In this document: one piece after another, positions 63,651 to 64,000 of the stretch
Layout of the letters: every line of letters starts with the position of its first letter
How positions within the stretch are numbered: the first letter of the stretch is position 1
NCBI RefSeq assembly: GCF_901709675.1
Contig: NC_051098.1
Coordinates: forward strand, 1,605,500 to 1,669,499
Reading direction: 5' to 3'
DNA: 64,000 nucleotides
From: Syngnathus acus
Lineage: Eukaryota; Chordata; Actinopteri; Syngnathiformes; Syngnathidae
Program-made: the position numbers and the translations under genes
Notes under the pieces: model-generated
What the model was told of the DNA's origin: nothing
Database searches by the model: none
What the model saw: the letters and a program-made list of their open reading frames with translations, nothing else

Positions 63651-63856
63651 ATATTTATTTATTCTGTTATTTTTCACTTCTGCTGAACCATTCTAGGTTA
63701 TGTCAACAAAATGAAAAACAAATTTTCCATCTTGTAATTGAATTGTGAACGTTTGAGATGAATAAACAAATATATTACTATTCATTACCTGTGGGTATGA
63801 TGCCTGGTGAGAAATTTCTGTGATAAATACATTTGACTTGACTTGTTTCCTTTTAC

Positions 63857-64000
63857 CTGAATAACCCTCATGTTGAGGCCAGTCTCCTGTGCCAGTTGCT
63901 CCCTGATGTGTCTGGTGGGTTTGGGTGTCGCAGCAAAAGCTGCCTTTAGCGTCTCCAGCTGTTTAGCCTTTATTGTTGTCCGTGGGCCTCGTCTCTTGCC
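63857..64000 (-). CDS. lhx1: lhx1 internal exon (partial): homeodomain N-terminal arm, helices 1-2
   Basis: Minus strand, running off the window edge. 48 codons read [20 protein letters not shown], then [20 protein letters not shown] and GLNMRVIQ, followed by donor GTAAAA at 63856. Splicing in phase 0 to VWFQNRR gives an uninterrupted homeodomain. This segment is the same in LHX1 and LHX5; the paralogue call depends on the two downstream exons. LIM domains would be encoded beyond the window. Confidence 0.95.

Larger units (their letters stand above)
61574..63856 (-). other. lhx1: lhx1 intron, 2,283 bp
   Basis: GT at 63856-63855 and AG at 61575-61574 (minus strand), phase 0. Contains a (GA)n run, a fold-back MITE, a 67-bp duplication, a (TG)n run and a SINE-like retroposon, listed separately. 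The central part (61900-62580, 62730-63170) has no recognised feature. Confidence 0.85.

Overview
The window looks like repeat-rich nuclear DNA of a ray-finned (teleost) fish. The evidence is one recognisable vertebrate developmental gene, lhx1, read on the minus strand, set in a dense and repeatedly nested mass of transposable elements of fish type: Rex1/CR1-like, L2-like and RTE-like LINEs, tRNA-derived SINEs, hAT, pogo/Tigger, Tc1/mariner and Helitron-like elements. The species cannot be fixed from the sequence alone.

Host gene. Three consecutive coding exons of lhx1 (LIM-homeobox 1; a or b paralogue unresolved) are visible on the minus strand: the 5' part of the homeodomain (63857-64000, running out of the window), the rest of the homeodomain plus linker (61408-61573), and the terminal exon with the family-typical C-terminus and stop (31509-31888). 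Splice sites and codon phase agree at both junctions. The last intron is 29,519 bp and nearly all of it is transposon sequence. The probable 3'UTR lies at about 30172-31508.

Layout. 1-1.17 kb: nothing recognised. 1.2-2.2 kb: truncated pogo-like element holding a SINE piece and a candidate solo LTR. 2.2-8.4 kb: one Rex1-like LINE (minus) split by a hAT element, itself carrying a smaller DNA transposon with a SINE, and by a second LINE (plus). 8.9-11.1 kb: Helitron-like element with arrays of CACTTCCGG motifs. 11.5 kb: a near-intact tRNA-Glu(UUC). 11.7-14.3 kb: LINE with an open 806-codon frame. 15.0-18.2 kb: another LINE (minus), frameshifted. 18.9-20.7 kb: pogo-like element made mostly of six 251-bp tandem units. 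21.3-23.8 kb: small DNA transposons and a CA repeat. 23.8-28.6 kb: a Tigger transposase split by a Tc1/mariner element, itself split by a pogo-like element that carries an apparent fyco1 gene fragment. 28.6-29.4 kb: Ty3/gypsy integrase remnant. 29.6-31.9 kb: lhx1 3' end. 32.3-61.4 kb: the lhx1 last intron, with two oppositely oriented RTE-like LINEs, two Helitron-like elements with tRNA-like cassettes, a dispersed hairpin satellite split by two hATs, a LINE and SINEs, then L2, hAT and pogo-like elements. 61.4-64 kb: lhx1 exons and a 2.28-kb intron.

The most notable points are the Pack-like pogo element with the fyco1 fragment, the extreme lhx1 intron, the ETS-motif arrays and tRNA-like cassettes in the Helitron-like elements, the hairpin satellite, and tandem arrays inside pogo-like elements. 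All TE clade names come from motif recognition by eye, not from a database search.
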